A stretch of DNA of 64,000 bases from Siphonodentalium dalli (taxonomy: Eukaryota > Mollusca > Scaphopoda > Gadilida > Siphonodentaliidae): the NCBI GenBank assembly GCA_032622095.1, contig CP136063.1, positions 66,723,897-66,787,896 on the forward strand, written 5' to 3'. Position numbers and translations under genes: made by a program. Each line of letters opens with the position of its first letter. Positions within the stretch are counted from its first letter, which is position 1. Below, piece by piece: positions 63,883 through 64,000 of the stretch. The notes under the pieces are model-generated. The model was not told the DNA's origin and did no database searches. It saw only the letters and a list, made by a program, of their open reading frames with translations.

Positions 63883-64000
63883 ATTACCCAACAGAAGGGC
63901 CCTGTGCCAATGCATTCTCTTATATATGCGAGTCGACCATAGGTAGCCTCGCATATATAAGAGAATGCATTGGCTTAACACATTAAAAATTATAAAATTG
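63883..64000. mobile_element. TTAA-type MITE, ACCCAACA family, cut by window end
   Basis: Begins TTACCCAACAGAAGGGCC and runs into a complete palindromic core, then the AT-rich spacer (ACACATTAAAAATTATAAAA) shared with the copies at 16333 and 46136. The outer TTAACCC end is missing, and the right half lies beyond the window. Confidence 0.75.

Overview
This is AT-rich, intron-rich eukaryotic nuclear DNA. The one recognisable protein-coding gene is an ortholog of the metazoan MFS transporter MFSD14 (HIAT1 / hippocampus abundant transcript 1 family) on the minus strand. I could rebuild twelve coding exons from the initiator Met at 62611 down to 25736-25392, with GT-AG junctions whose phases all agree. 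The product matches the vertebrate family over its whole transporter core. A lophotrochozoan animal, probably a bivalve mollusc, is suggested by two things: the compact exons, and the abundant elements with a ~160-bp tandem-repeat core, a microsatellite and a terminal hairpin, which resemble the bivalve 'pearl' / Helitron-like elements. This is an inference; no species marker is present.

Layout. 1-25.4 kb, downstream of the gene (or inside its 3' part), is repeat-derived: a reverse Helitron-like element (49-2650), three divergent ~366-bp tandem units (4441-5540), an exact 864-bp tandem duplication (8118-9845), a MITE cluster (10.2-13.9 kb), terminal-inverted-repeat elements (16.1-19.7 kb), a 1364-bp element with ~100-bp TIRs and 9-bp target duplications (20372-21735), and a 2.8-kb Helitron-like element (21812-24627). 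25.4-45.5 kb holds exons 12 to 2. 45.5-62.55 kb is intron 1 (17 kb), with a four-element nest (45.55-47.09 kb) and a 78-bp minisatellite of about 33 units (49938-52509). Exon 1 and the upstream flank occupy 62.55-64 kb.

The introns consist largely of non-autonomous DNA transposons. Several families are flanked by TTAA and begin CCCTT (piggyBac-like). Three of these, with different terminal repeats, carry the same ~69-bp palindromic core (arms GCCAATGCATTCTC...). Other families are a TA-flanked palindrome (Tc1/mariner- or pogo-like) and an 8-bp-TSD element (hAT-like) in short and long forms. Many are nested, which gives relative ages.

Most unusual points: the shared palindromic core, with CCAAT and TATA motifs mirrored on both strands, carried by families with different ends; local tandem duplications that copy the exon 4 splice donor and the exon 8 splice acceptor; transposon ends lying 11-30 nt from at least six splice sites; and the intronic minisatellite that is open for more than 840 codons in two frames. 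No RNA genes, CRISPR arrays or intact transposase genes were seen.
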